From the NCBI GenBank assembly GCA_958450365.1, contig CAUEEP010000728.1, positions 2,511,001 through 2,575,000 on the forward strand: a DNA stretch of 64,000 nucleotides, given 5' to 3'. Source of the stretch: Mesorhabditis belari. Its lineage: Eukaryota; Nematoda; Chromadorea; Rhabditida; Rhabditidae. The notes under the pieces are model-generated. The model had not been told where the DNA came from and made no database searches. It saw only the letters and a list, made by a program, of their open reading frames with translations. This document shows positions 40,181 to 51,046 of the stretch, piece by piece (the stretch's first letter is position 1; every line of letters starts with the position of its first letter). The translations under genes and the position numbers were made by a program.

Positions 40181-41356
40181 ATGCTCAAATTGGTGGCTTT
40201 GTTGGGCTTGGTTGGCTTCGTTTTCGGCTTTTCCCTGGCTCTGCCGACGAAACAGGATTGTAAGTTCATGTAAAATTGTCAAAAAATGATTTTGTTTTCA
40301 GCTTGTGATATCACTGAGCAATATTACAACGGAAAATGCTACAATTTCCAGCTTCAAGTGATCGATTACGCGGTAGGCGTTTTCGGAAATCATTGTATTT
40401 CAAACTTTAGTCATCGAGCGCCAAATGTAAATCGCTCAATCACAAACTCGTGCAAATTCTCGGGCAAAAAGATCAGAACTATATCAATTGTAAGTGAAGT
40501 GTTTATTAGAAAATAAACCTACCGTAAATACTGTAATAGTACCCCACCCCCATAAAAACGGTGCGAAGTGTTGCGTAGTCTAGCTTTGAACTAGTTTTTC
40601 TCGACACTGGTTTATGCTAAAATGCGCGCTTAGGTATCAAAAAATAGCTGAAATTCAGGGCTATTTTTGATACCAAAGACACATTTTTTGAAAGTAGGGG
40701 CGGTTTGAAAAAAATGAAATACTAAAAAACTTTTGCGACCACGCGACTGTACGAGGGGGGTGGAGTACTATTACTGTATTTACGGTAATGATCTCAACTT
40801 AATTCGGAACATCAAGAAGAGATCATTTTTTTGTACCCAAAAAGTAATGCCAGTAAGCCAACACAGGCAACACTACAAATCACTTCCAATTCCCAAATTT
40901 AGTCAACGCTATGGGCGCAACCGTTTGGCTTGGACTCCGTTTTGACAATGGCAAATGGTATTGGGATGACGACGGTGCCATCACAAAGGTTTGCATAAAA
41001 AGAAAATGATAGACTCACCAAAAAAAGTTTCAGCCAACATTCACCAACTGGGAGAATCAAGTGGAGCCAACTGATCCAACTAAGGTGAGCAAACTGTTGA
41101 CTAAACCTTTCTACAGATTTGAATTAACCTCTACGCAATCATATTGCAATCTAAGCATCTAAGCTCTAAGCATTCCAGGCTTGTGCCGTTCTGGATACAT
41201 CGAAAAATGGCGTTTGGACGGCCGTCGACTGCGCCGAGAAATACTTTTTCATTTGTCAAGCAGGTAGAGCATCTTAAAATTTAAAATTTCATAATTTCGA
41301 ATCATGGCTTTAAACACCAAATTTTAGCTGCCAACCCTTCAAGGGCTCGACATTGA
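40181..41356 (+). CDS. Secreted C-type lectin domain protein (third locus, intact)
   Basis: Begins at 40181 with signal peptide MLKLVALLGLVGFVFGFSLA. Exons follow: CDITEQYYNGKCYNFQLQV; SSSAKCKSLNHKLVQILGQK; FNAMGATVWLGLRFDNGKWY; PTFTNWENQVEPTDPTK; ACAVLDTSKNGVWTAVDCAE ending in FFICQA; and a short last exon (ANPSRARH, stop at 41354-41356). The frame is open throughout. It is a single short C-type lectin domain with the expected cysteines, the same intron plan as the loci in the inverted repeat, and the WENQ motif in the same place. The intron before FNAMG carries a MITE (40521-40787). It is a paralogue outside the inverted repeat and probably the source of the family locally. Ligand unknown. 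Confidence 0.85.
40521..40787. repeat. 'accgtaaatactgtaatagt' MITE in a lectin intron
   Basis: Inverted ends accgtaaatactgt / tactgtatttacggt; the core matches 28857-29126 closely. Confidence 0.8.
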
Positions 41357-42697
41357 AAACGGTCGCTGCGTGAATCAATTTTTCTTTTAATAAACTTATC
41401 AGTTACAAAATATAATGTGACTATTAAAATATTGACGACCGCGTGAAATGTCACAAGTGAATGTCACAGATGTCACAAATGTCACAAGTGAATTGTTGGC
41501 TGAACCTTTCTACAGATTTGAATTAATGTGTGATGTGATGTCACAAGTGATGATCTGAATGTGATGTCACAAGTGATGATCTGAATGTGATATCACAAGT
41601 GAATGGAGGTCTTGGACCACGTAACATGATGTCATGTCACGGCTGTTTCTCGCTAATGGATCGATCAAAAATTCTAGAAATTTTTAAGGATATGCAACTT
41701 GTTGGCCTCCACCAGAATATAATTTTAGCTTTCTAGAAACAGACAGAAAATTCTCTTTTCGAGACATTTTATTAGATTGAGAAATATGAATTGTGCAAAA
41801 GTTCCAAGTTTTTGACGGATCTGGTGGCTGTTTTTAGGGCTTCATAATTAAAAACTAAAGCTGGACTTGGATTCCTCACCGCAGAAAGCTCTGGGTACAA
41901 ATTTCTAACTAGGGAAAGGCACGAACTTCCCGTGAGCTTTCGTTTCCGGACCGCATACATCTTACTAAATCGAGTATGGAGATTCATAAACTAAAATCAA
42001 AATCTGTCAAATAAGCTTGCAAACCCGTCAAAATTAAATTGAAATTTTGAAGATAAGCTTTAAAGTGCGCTTTTCAATCGCTTTAGTACGGCCCCCGGTG
42101 GCTTAGTGGAACGGCCTCCCAGTCGTAAGGTCGGGGTTTGGTCCCACCCCTGGCTTTTGGTTTTTTTCTTTTCTTTAAATCTATTACTTTACAGGTTTTT
42201 ACCTAATCATTGCTCATTATGATGTAAATCGTAATTTGAAAAAAGGCACGCACCTTGCTTTTATGAGATGCTCGCAAAGTGAAAATTTTTATTAACGCAA
42301 AAGTGACGATCGTTTTTCAAATATGATATTTCATTGTCCAGTACTGTAAGTAGATCAAAACTGAAACTAATTATGATCAAATAATCATCTCTAGACTTTT
42401 TTTTACATTCTCTGAACTTTAAACGAACTCAAACAAGGCAACTTTTTATGCTAAACTATAAAATTTTCATATTTACTTGAAAAAAGGTTGGTTATTTGAG
42501 AGAATTCGAGTTTTTTTTTTCTTATTCAATGACCCTTGAACCCTTTCAGAAATATTGAACAGCCTCGAAATTTGATATTTACATATGATTTGTGTTGTTT
42601 CTTTTTAATTCCGAAAAATTTCAGAGTCTAACTTTTACAGATTTCTGTACTTCTTTCCTGACTCTTGACTATAAATTTATTAGATTTACATCGAATT
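41357..42697. other. Intergenic: tandem 'gtcacaagtga' repeats, tRNA-like sequence, foldback end
   Basis: 41440-41620 has irregular repeats of 'gatgtcacaagtgaatg'. 42092-42158 reads like a tRNA (A box TGGCTTAGTGGAACGG, B-box-like GGGTTTGGTCCCACCC, then T7) but stems pair poorly, so it is probably a pseudogene. 42297-42349 is a solo end of the foldback seen at 264-498 ('gatatttcattgtccagtac'). The rest is the promoter side of channel gene A. Confidence 0.45.
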
Positions 42698-45600
42698 ATG
42701 TTATCTATCTCTAAATTAAACTTAATATTCCTGTTTTTGCCTTTTTTCGCTTTTGCTCAACGAGATTGGGAGGCTTATGGAGTGCCAGGTGAAAAAAAAA
42801 ACTAGTATAATTTAAAACTTTGAATATTTAGACTTCTACGCTCAATATCTCAATCAGTCCTCAAAATTGTACAAGGAACTCTTTCAAAATCGTGACTATG
42901 AACGCTATTTGGCGCCCATCTATCAGAATATGCCCAAGAATTGGACAGGTATGAATAGTTTTGATCAATTTGATCATTCTTTTTTGATTCGAATCGTTTA
43001 TCGTTTTTTTGACTTTGCTATTGATTGTACAAACCAGGAAAAGTGGAAATTTAAAATTACTTTTATTTACGAGCGTTTACAAGCTGACTAGCTTGAAACT
43101 AAAAATTTTGGCTCTTGTTCGAGTTTCGTAACTATAATTTAAGGCAAAAATCGGTCCAGGGGCATAGTGAAAACAGGTCGATCCTTCCCCTATTTATCGG
43201 GAACGTGTGCCAGACGACGAGCGATTCCGCGCGTGAACAAAGAACCAAAAATTTTTTAGGGGATTTGGGGGTGGGACAAATGCGACCTTTTTTTTTGCGG
43301 ACATTTGCGCACCTTTTTTTTGCTGGAAAAGGCCTTAGGAAAGGTCGTAGAGCTTCAAAAATATTTCCATATGGGGGAATCGTATGCGTAGATTCCGAAT
43401 TTCGATAAATCAGACCTCGCTGACGCGTCAAATTTGGGCTAAAAGGCAAAAACTGCGGAAAAGCGTTAAGTTGCGTAGTTTTTGCCTTTTAGCCCAAATT
43501 TGACGCGTCAGCGAGGTCTGATTTGTCGAAATTCGGAATCTACGCATACGATTCCCTTCTATGAAAACATTTTTGAAGCTTTAAGACCTTTCCTAAGGCC
43601 TTTTCCAGCAAAACAAGGTCGCATTTGTCCCACCCCCGGGGATTTTTGTTTTGCTTTGTAGATTGTATAAAAAGAAGATATTGAGCTCTAGATTTCTCCA
43701 GGGTTTTCGAGGTCGGCGAATCGATTCAGCTATTTATTGAGTCTACCAATTGGAAATTCGAATTTTTAGCCTAAGGTTGTAGATAAATTGCAAATAAACT
43801 TATTGATTTTTATCCGAGTCACACTCCAGATTTAGACTCACCAATTCCCCGGTTCACTGTCGTTTTTATTCTGGCATACTCAAAGCTTTTGGGCTTGGTA
43901 AGAACACAAAAATTTTGAGTTGAAAAAAGATTTTTAGGATGCACAAGCACAAACCTGGTCGCTGAGTCTAGGGCTGTACATGGTGAGTTTGAGGTGTGCA
44001 TGGTATTAGATCGTATCTGAGGTGGATCCAAGTCAAGTCATATCACCCAGAAAATAGGGCCAGAAGCTAAGCCAAAACCTAGCTTTTGGTTTGAATCAAA
44101 ATGATTGTTTTTGAAAAAACTTTGTGCTACTTTAGCAATGGCAAGACGTTCGATTGTCGTGGAATCCGAAAGATTACGGTGGATTGGAGTACATTTGGGT
44201 AAATCCGCAAGCGATTTGGACTCCCGAGCACGATGTTGGAAATGTGTTCGTTTCAAGAATCGTAAGAGTATTTAAGGTTGATTTCGAAATTTCAAAGCCA
44301 TAAGAGTTTTCTTAAACCTTTTTTTTCAGCCGTGTCCTCGACCGGATTTACGATGAAGATGAGCAGACGACGAAACTCTGGTACAATGGATCGGTGACAC
44401 AGATCCGACAGTATTATGCTGAATTGGAATGCCCGATTGATGTGAGCATTTTCTCGGCTTATTAGCTTGTAGAACAACGAGGATTCAGAACAATGAGGAT
44501 TTCTAGGTGGGCATATTCCCGTTCGATCGTCAGTTCTGTGTGGTTGCGCTTAAATATGCATCGTATGATCAAAACCAGGTGGCTTCGGTCGCCTCGCTGA
44601 ATACCGATTTTCCTCCTGAATCAACGGTGAGTGAAATGAAAAGATTGACTTGACATGTGAATGAAAAGATTGACTAATCAAGAAAAACATTCCACGGTTT
44701 CAATAACCAAGTTACTCAAAGTTTTCCGAATCATTTGTTGATGCCGGTTTGGATCGGTAAATCGGATCGGAACCTTAGCCACTTTAGCCAACTTTAGCCA
44801 GATCCACCCTGGTTTCTATGGGTTCAGTTTTTGGCAGCTCAGGCAAATCCGAAAGCCAAACTAGCACTAAAGCTATTAATTCTGAATCCGGTTCTTTTCA
44901 GAGTAATGGAGAGTGGAATGTTGTCAAGATCAGCACCCGAATGCAGACGTGGGGATCAACAAATTATGTATTTGATGTGGTGGGGTTAATTTAATCAATC
45001 GTATTCCATTTGGGTTGAATTTCTAAATGCTAGATCAATCTCCGTTAAATCAACGACCGTATACCCTATTAGTAAGCTTTGTTTAAATTCCTCGAAAGCT
45101 CAAAAATCGGTACTTATAATAATACCTATAATACTAATATACTACCGTATTTTCTCTAATAGTAGTGTACCCAAAGCTTCGCCTAAATTGCTCGAAATCT
45201 CGAAAAGCGCTTATCAGAACCTATCGATGTGGGGTCGAAAAATGTAGCTGACGATAAGATCTTGTGGGGGGATTTGAGTGTTGAGCTTCTGGGAAAACTT
45301 GAAAACCGTAAAATAGGCATCAACTCGGATACAGTATTCAAATAATATTCGAATTGCAGATAGCTTTCGTCTTCGAGTTGCATCGAGTGCCAAATTTCTA
45401 TATTTATGTGATCGCTTTACCGTGTTTCATTTTGACACTTCTCTCGATAACAGGAATGTTTTGGAGTCCAAATGAGAAAGAAGAGCAATTACCAAAAGTG
45501 AGTGTTTGAAATTTGCAAAATGAAAAGAAGAATTCGATTTGAGTTGAGTATCGGTTTGACAACTCTCGTCTCGATGACCGTTTTATTGCAAATGGTTTCC

Positions 45601-46004
45601 GAATCAATACCAAAGATGAAAAAGTTTCCTTTATTAGGTTTAATAACTTGAATATATTTGAACTTGAATATATTTGATATTTGAATTAAATTTTTTTAGG
45701 TATTTACGTGGTGATTGATGTGTTTCTAATCGCAATTTGTTGTGTCATCGTTGTCGCTTTTCCGTTAAAACACTCAAAGAAAGCGTTGAATAAAGCAAAG
45801 AAAATGGAGAAAGAAGAAAAGTGAGCATTAGTTTAACTACCTAAAAGCAACTTGTTTAGTTTAACTACTTGAAAACATTATTTATTTAGGTTGCTTGTTG
45901 CAAAACTCGTTCAACATCTCCTCGCTCCACATCTCCTTTTACATGTGTTCTTTCAAACATTGAATATCGCCAATTTCATTGTGTTAATGTCTTTTTGGAA
46001 GTAA
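42698..46004 (+). CDS. Cys-loop ligand-gated ion channel subunit A
   Basis: Pentameric channel subunit of the plasma membrane. I read 12 exons summing to 1203 nt (400 residues): 42698-42788, 42832-42948, 43836-43897, 43938-43982, 44136-44245, 44330-44441, 44507-44626, 44902-44979, 45360-45497, 45544-45637, 45700-45820 and 45890-46004. The signal peptide is MLSISKLNLIFLFLPFFAFA. The ligand-binding domain includes WNPKDYGGLEYIWVNPQ and a canonical Cys-loop of 13 residues (C176-PIDVGIFPFDRQF-C190). M1 is IYVIALPCFILTLL, M2 is LSIGLTTLVSMTVLLQMVSE, M3 is IYVVIDVFLIAICCVIVV, a short basic loop follows, then M4. There is no vicinal CC pair (non-alpha) and no PAR motif before M2, so cation selectivity is more likely but untested. 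Intron 2 holds a MITE (43267-43637), intron 8 another (45143-45330). Confidence 0.93.
43267..43637. mobile_element. hAT-like foldback MITE, copy 2 (8-bp TSD)
   Basis: 371-bp palindrome with ends 'gggggtgggacaaatgcgac' / 'gtcgcatttgtcccaccccc' and a perfect duplication GGGGATTT (43259-43266 and 43638-43645). The arms are paired nearly to the centre ('gacgcgtcagcgaggtctga'). The unoccupied site is preserved in the inverted fragment at 26612-27165. Confidence 0.88.
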
Positions 46005-46065
46005 GAATAAAAATATTTTTTAAAAAAACAAAATCTATCGTATCTTTCGATTTCTTTGAAACGTT

Positions 46066-46411
46066 TAAAGTTGTAGTTGATTGAGTTAAAGTTGTAATTG
46101 ATTGAGTTAAAGTTGTAGTTGATTGAGTTAAAGTTGTAATTGATTGAGTTAAAGTTGTAATTGATTGAGTTAAAGTTAAAGTTGTAATTGATTGAGTTAA
46201 AGTTGTAGTTGATTGAGTTAAAGTTGTAATTGATTGAGTTAAAGTTGTAATTGATTGAGGTAAAGTTGTAGTTGATTGAGTTAAAGTTGTAGTTGATTGA
46301 GTTAAAGTTGTAGTTGATTGAGTTAAAGTTGTAGTTGATTGAGTTAAAGTTGTAATTGATTGAGTTAAAGTTGTAATTAATTGTGTTAAAGTTGTTATTG
46401 ATTGAGTTAAA
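46066..46411. repeat. 20-bp minisatellite 'gttaaagttgtagttgattga'
   Basis: About 16 copies of 'agttaaagttgta(g/a)ttgattg' directly downstream of channel gene A. Copies differ mostly at the g/a position. Confidence 0.95.
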
Positions 46412-46469
46412 GAAGGGATATTGTATTTAAGTTTTTAATACAATTTTAAGTTTAAAATGTGATCAAAGA

Positions 46470-47310
46470 CTTACCTTTTAAGAAGGCAACATTTTCCTTC
46501 CATTTCCTTTGAGAGTGCTCGTGCGAATTGTCTCTGACCATCGTGTGTATGAAGATGGACATTTAATCCACGATCAGAGATGAATTCTTAAAAAAATGAA
46601 TAATTTATGTCTTAAGATTTTACTTTAGATTTACCTTGAATTTGCCTTGAATAGAAAACAAGGCACTACACCAAATAAGCTCACTGGCGAGTCGATAATC
46701 TCGAATTCGAGCGAACAATTCAGCAAGTGTCAATAAAGTCTGCGGCTTGTGATCTTTTGCTTGAGTTTCCTAAAATAGTAATAATAGACTCTTAGAAATA
46801 AAGTTTATTAAAAACTTTATTATTACAATTTTATGAAAAACGAACCAAATTTGTAGACAAAAGGAACCAGATTTGTTAGACAAAAGGGAAAAGGAACCAA
46901 ATCTGTAGACAAAAAGAACCTAATTTGTAGACAAAAGGAACCAAATCTGTAGGCAAAAGGAACCAAATTTGTCTAGAAAAAGGAACCAAATTTGTCTAGA
47001 AAAAGGAACCAAATTTGTCTAGAAAAAGGAACCAAATTTGTCTAGAAAAAGGAACCAAATTTGTCTAGAAAAAGGAACCAAATCTGTAGACAAAAGGAAC
47101 CAAATTTGTCTAGAAAAAGGAACCAAATTTTTAGACAAAGGGAACCAAATTCGTAGACAAAAGGAACTAATAAAATCAGATGGATCCGCTTAAATATTTC
47201 CTAAACGTTAAGAAAAATACCTACATCACAAAGTGAGTCAAGACATTTACTCTCGAGAAATTCGGCGCCATTTTCACTTTCCTCATCGTACAATCTCTAA
47301 AATTGTTTAA
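46470..47310 (-). CDS. Unrecognised minus-strand gene fragment, three exons
   Basis: Three consistent exons can be read. About 47225-47308 encodes RLYDEESENGAEFLESKCLD. About 46634-46778 encodes ETQAKDHKPQTLLTLAELF, continuing ARIRDYRLASELIWCSALFS. About 46476-46587 encodes FISDRGLNVHLHTHDGQRQF, continuing ARALSKEMEGKCCLLK. Splice sites are good (tttag, gtaag) and the translations look like real soluble protein, but I do not recognise the family. I see no start codon exon upstream or stop downstream, since both flanks are minisatellite or the promoter of channel gene B. It may be a broken duplicate of a gene elsewhere. The intron contains the 46843-47170 minisatellite. Confidence 0.45.
46843..47170. 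repeat. Minisatellite 'ggaaccaaatttgtctagaaaaa'
   Basis: About 15 copies of a 22-23-bp unit, alternating 'ttgtagacaaaa' and 'ttgtctagaaaaa' forms. Confidence 0.95.
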
Positions 47311-47641
47311 GTACAAGCTCTAATACGCCAATAAATTGTATTGTATTGTTGTATTGTAAACCCGAGCAATGTGATTCGTTGAACAAATCTTTTTCATTGA
47401 ACAACCCCTCAAAAAGAAAGCAATAGTTATTTGATACTTATAGGAAATAGATGGAAATTTTTTTCTCCATCATAAACCACTTCACTTCACCACCAAAATT
47501 CATTATTTGTCTATGATTTGTGAATTTTGACCGACCTTCTTGACATTATGAAAATTTGAAGCTATTTTTCGAGGCAAATTCATTGAATTGATTACTTATT
47601 GATTGTTTTTGACTTCAAATTTACATAAAATTGACATAAAA

Positions 47642-50550
47642 ATGTCACCCACACATCAGATTTTCCTTTTATTCTGCTTACTCTACTCTTTTTCTATTCC
47701 TGATGTATTCGCTCAACGAGATTGGCAATTGTATGGTGTGCCAGGTAAAGAGTGATTGTTCAGAGAGTATTTTTACCGGGCTTGACTTTATTGCACTGAC
47801 AAAACCCCATAGATTCCCTAGAAATACGAGCCGAAATTTTCTATTAGAGCTCTGGTCTAATTTGGCCTTATCAACTTTGGCCTTATCAACTTTGAAGGGC
47901 TTCATGCCATTTGCGCCTGAACAAGGCTGAATATTGAAGCTGAGCAAAGCCATGAGCAGAGCCATGAGCAAAGCCATGAACAGAGCCATGAGCAGAGCCA
48001 TGAGCAAAGCCATGAACAGAGCCATGAACAGAGCCATGAGCAGAGCCTTGAATAGAGCCATGAACAGAGCCATAAAGTTGATGCCTCTGTTCACAATGTA
48101 AAATATCATTTTTAGATTTCTATGCCACTTATCTCAATGAAACGAATAAATTGTATAAAGAGCTTTTCGAAAATCGAAGCTATCAGCGATATCTTTCACC
48201 AATTTACGAAAATATGCCAAAGAATTGGACAGGTTTTGCTGATTTTCAAGCCAACGATAAGAGACAAAGTTTAGACTCGAAATTTCCCCGTTTCATGGTC
48301 GTTTTCATTTTAGCATACTCGAAATTATTGGGAGTGGTAAGTTGAAAAGGAGAATAACAAGAAATATTTGAAATATTTTGAAAGCTTCAACGATCTTTAG
48401 GATGCTCAAGCGCAAACCTTCTCACTGAGCTTTGAAATGTGGATGGTAAAGTTAAAGATTAAAATCTAAAACATTAAAAGTCTATTGTCATTCTAGCAAT
48501 GGCAAGACGTTCGGTTGTCATGGAATCCAAAAGATTTCGGTGGATTAGAGTACATCTGGGTGAACCCACAAGTCGTTTGGATGCCCGAACACGATTTCGG
48601 AAATGCGTGAGTGATAGAGTTGTTTAAAAAGCTCAACAATGACGCAACAATCACAATACCCAGTTCGTTTTATGATTCTTTTTTTTGTTTGTTTTCAGCA
48701 AGACCCTCGATCGGATGTACGACGAGGATGAGCAGACAACGAAACTCTGGTTTAACGGATCGATCACCCAAATTCGAGCCTATTACGCTGAAGTGGAATG
48801 CGCGATTGATGTAAGTTCTCAAGAGAAAGTCTAATGAAAGGATTGGACAAGGTTGCCGTTTTTCCCTTCGATCGTCAGTTCTGTCAAATCGGCGCCAAAG
48901 CTGGCTCGTATAATCAGAATCAAGTGATGATGGTTGGAGCGATAAATGACGATTTCCCAGCCAATCAAACGGTAATTATCAAATTAAATTACAAAATCTA
49001 AGAGAAAATGCAGGATTATGACTGTGAAATTGAGAAATGAGAAAAGAGAAATTGAATGCTATTCTTTTTCAAACACAACAATTCGGTAAATTCGCCAAAA
49101 TTCAGAGTAACGGCGAGTGGGACGTTCACAGCATTGTTCCCTCAATTATTCAAGTCGGCGGTCAAAATATGCTTTTTGATATGGTTTGTTTATAAATCTA
49201 AAAAAGAATTTCCCCAAAACTTTTAGTTATATTTCACTTTTGAACTACGTCGTGTACCAAATTTCTATATTTATGTGATTGCTTTACCGTGTTTCATTTT
49301 GACATTGCTCTCGATAACAGGAATGTTTTGGAGTGCGAATGAAAGAGAAGAACAAATACCAAAAGTGAGAAAACGTTAGAGATTGAAGATCAAAAATTTT
49401 AGTTGAGTATCGGTTTGACGAGTCTCGTCTCGATGACCGTTTTGTTGCAAATGGTGTCTGAGTCGATTCCGAAGACAACAAAGTTTCCGCTATTGGGTAA
49501 GGAATGGAAAAAAAAAGGATTTTCGAGGAGTGGATTGAACCGTCAAGCTTTTCCTCGACCTTTTCGCTTTTTTACTTTTCGGGGTAGATGCTCTAACCAT
49601 TGAGCTATCTGTTTTGCAAAGAAGAAAGAGGGAATACAATGGGGAAGAGAAAGGAAGAAAAAAAGAAAGAAAGAGGAAGAAAGAAAGAGAAAGAATAAGG
49701 GTAAGTACAATGAAAGCTCAAGAATGAAAGAAATGAAAACAATAGACAGTTACCGTATTTCTTCGAATAGAAGACCGGGTAAAAGTATGATCGCGTACTC
49801 CTGCGTAGCAGCCCTTTTTAAAATTTCTTTTCTGCATAAAAGCTTTCAATGAAGTGCTATAGGGCTGGAAAATGGCTCAAAAATACGACATGAGCTAACA
49901 GATTTTTGAGCCATTTTCCAGCTCTATAGCACTTGATTGAAAGCTTTTATGCAGAAAAGAAATTTTAAAAAGGGCTGCTACGCAGGAGTACGCGATCATA
50001 CTCTTTACCCGGTCTTCTATTCGAAGAAATACGGTATATTACTCGTAACCCAACGTATCTAGTAACCTCGTATATCAAATGAATGCAAGCTCACAAACTT
50101 TTTAAGATCTTTTACTAGTCGTTTACGATTAAGATCTCCTTATATTATGATAGAATGGAGTTCGATAAGAATAAATTTCAAGATTTAGGCATTTTTGTGG
50201 TTATTGACGTGATGATCATCTCAGTCGGTTGTGTTTTCGTGGTCGCTTTCACCATGAAACACTCAAAGAAAGCGTCGGGGAAAACGAAGAAAACGGAGAA
50301 AGAAAAGAGGTTTTTTTTTGGGTTTTATACCTTCAAAATAGTCATATTATCTAAACTAGACTTTTATTATAAACTTTCATTCTAGACTTTCACATTATAA
50401 ACCCTTGTAATCTTCAATTCCAGGTGTTCATTTGGTGTCACATTGTTCAAGTCCTATCTCGCTCCTCACATTCTTCTCCATCTTCTCTTCCAAGCCCTAC
50501 ATTTTGTGAATTTTATCGTTTTAATGTCATTTTGGAGAAAACCAAACTAA
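47642..50550 (+). CDS. Cys-loop ligand-gated ion channel subunit B
   Basis: I read 12 exons summing to 1227 nt (408 residues): 47642-47744, 48116-48232, 48275-48336, 48401-48445, 48497-48606, 48699-48810, 48852-48971, 49106-49183, 49227-49364, 49403-49496, 50189-50309 and 50424-50550. The signal peptide starts MSPTHQIFLLFCLLYSFS. The ligand-binding domain has WNPKDFGGLEYIWVNPQ, WMPEHDFGN and a 13-residue Cys-loop Cys180-Cys194 (AIDVAVFPFDRQF). M1 is about 265-285, M2 about 296-318 (LSIGLTSLVSMTVLLQMVSE), M3 about 328-350, and M4 ends FVNFIVLMSFWRKPN. It has the closest exon lengths to gene A. Introns hold a 12/18-bp minisatellite (47940-48073), a tRNA-like sequence and a foldback. The agonist cannot be predicted: no CC pair. 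Confidence 0.93.
47940..48073. repeat. 12-bp minisatellite 'agagccatgagc'
   Basis: About 11 copies of 'agcagagccatg' / 'aacagagccatg' inside intron 1 of channel gene B, ending 23 bp before the branch and acceptor region. Confidence 0.9.
49524..49610 (-). tRNA. tRNA-like sequence (probably a pseudogene) in channel B intron 10
   Basis: The minus strand has a perfect-looking A box (ATAGCTCAATGGTTAGAGCA) and a B box (CGGTTCAATCC). The middle is an A-rich run with no anticodon stem. Probably a decayed tRNA. Confidence 0.4.
49752..50036. repeat. Foldback 'taccgtatttcttcgaatag' in channel B intron 10
   Basis: Ends 'taccgtatttcttcgaatag' and 'ctattcgaagaaatacggta' are perfect inverses, and the arms pair for about 130 bp. 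A TA at each side is consistent with a Tc1/mariner-type MITE. Confidence 0.85.
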
Positions 50551-51046
50551 TATTGAATGATGGAAAATAAATATTGATTAGATTTTGCATAAAAACAATT
50601 GATAACTAGACTAGACGAAGAATAGAGCTGATGGATAAGAAAGGCTTCTATTTATGACAGTAGTTCAAATTAAAGTTCAAGAATATTAAGAATTAAACAA
50701 AAAAAAAATATTAACGGACTTAGTAACGGACGTATCAATCAAATTTTATTTGATCTTATTTCATAAAAAGTCAATATTCAGTGAGAATAAAGCTGATGGA
50801 TAAGAAAGGCTTCTATTTATGACAGTAGTTCAAATTAAAGTTCAAGAATATTAAGAATTAAACAAAAAAAATATTAACGGACTTAGCATCAATCAAATTT
50901 TATTTGTTCTTATTTCATAAAAAGTCAATATTCAGTTTTTTTTTCTCTCACAAATTGTCAAGGGCTTCGGAGATGAAATTTGAGTAAAAAGTTCAGAGAA
51001 TTTTGCTGTCAAAACGAGATTCTTGTTTGTTCAATAATATTTTGAA
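50551..51046. repeat. Intergenic with a direct duplication of about 160 bp
   Basis: 50625-50786 and 50787-50935 are direct repeats ('gagctgatggataagaaagg' / 'aaagctgatggataagaaag', 'aaaagtcaatattcag'), with a small deletion in the second. This is followed by the promoter of channel gene C. Confidence 0.8.
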
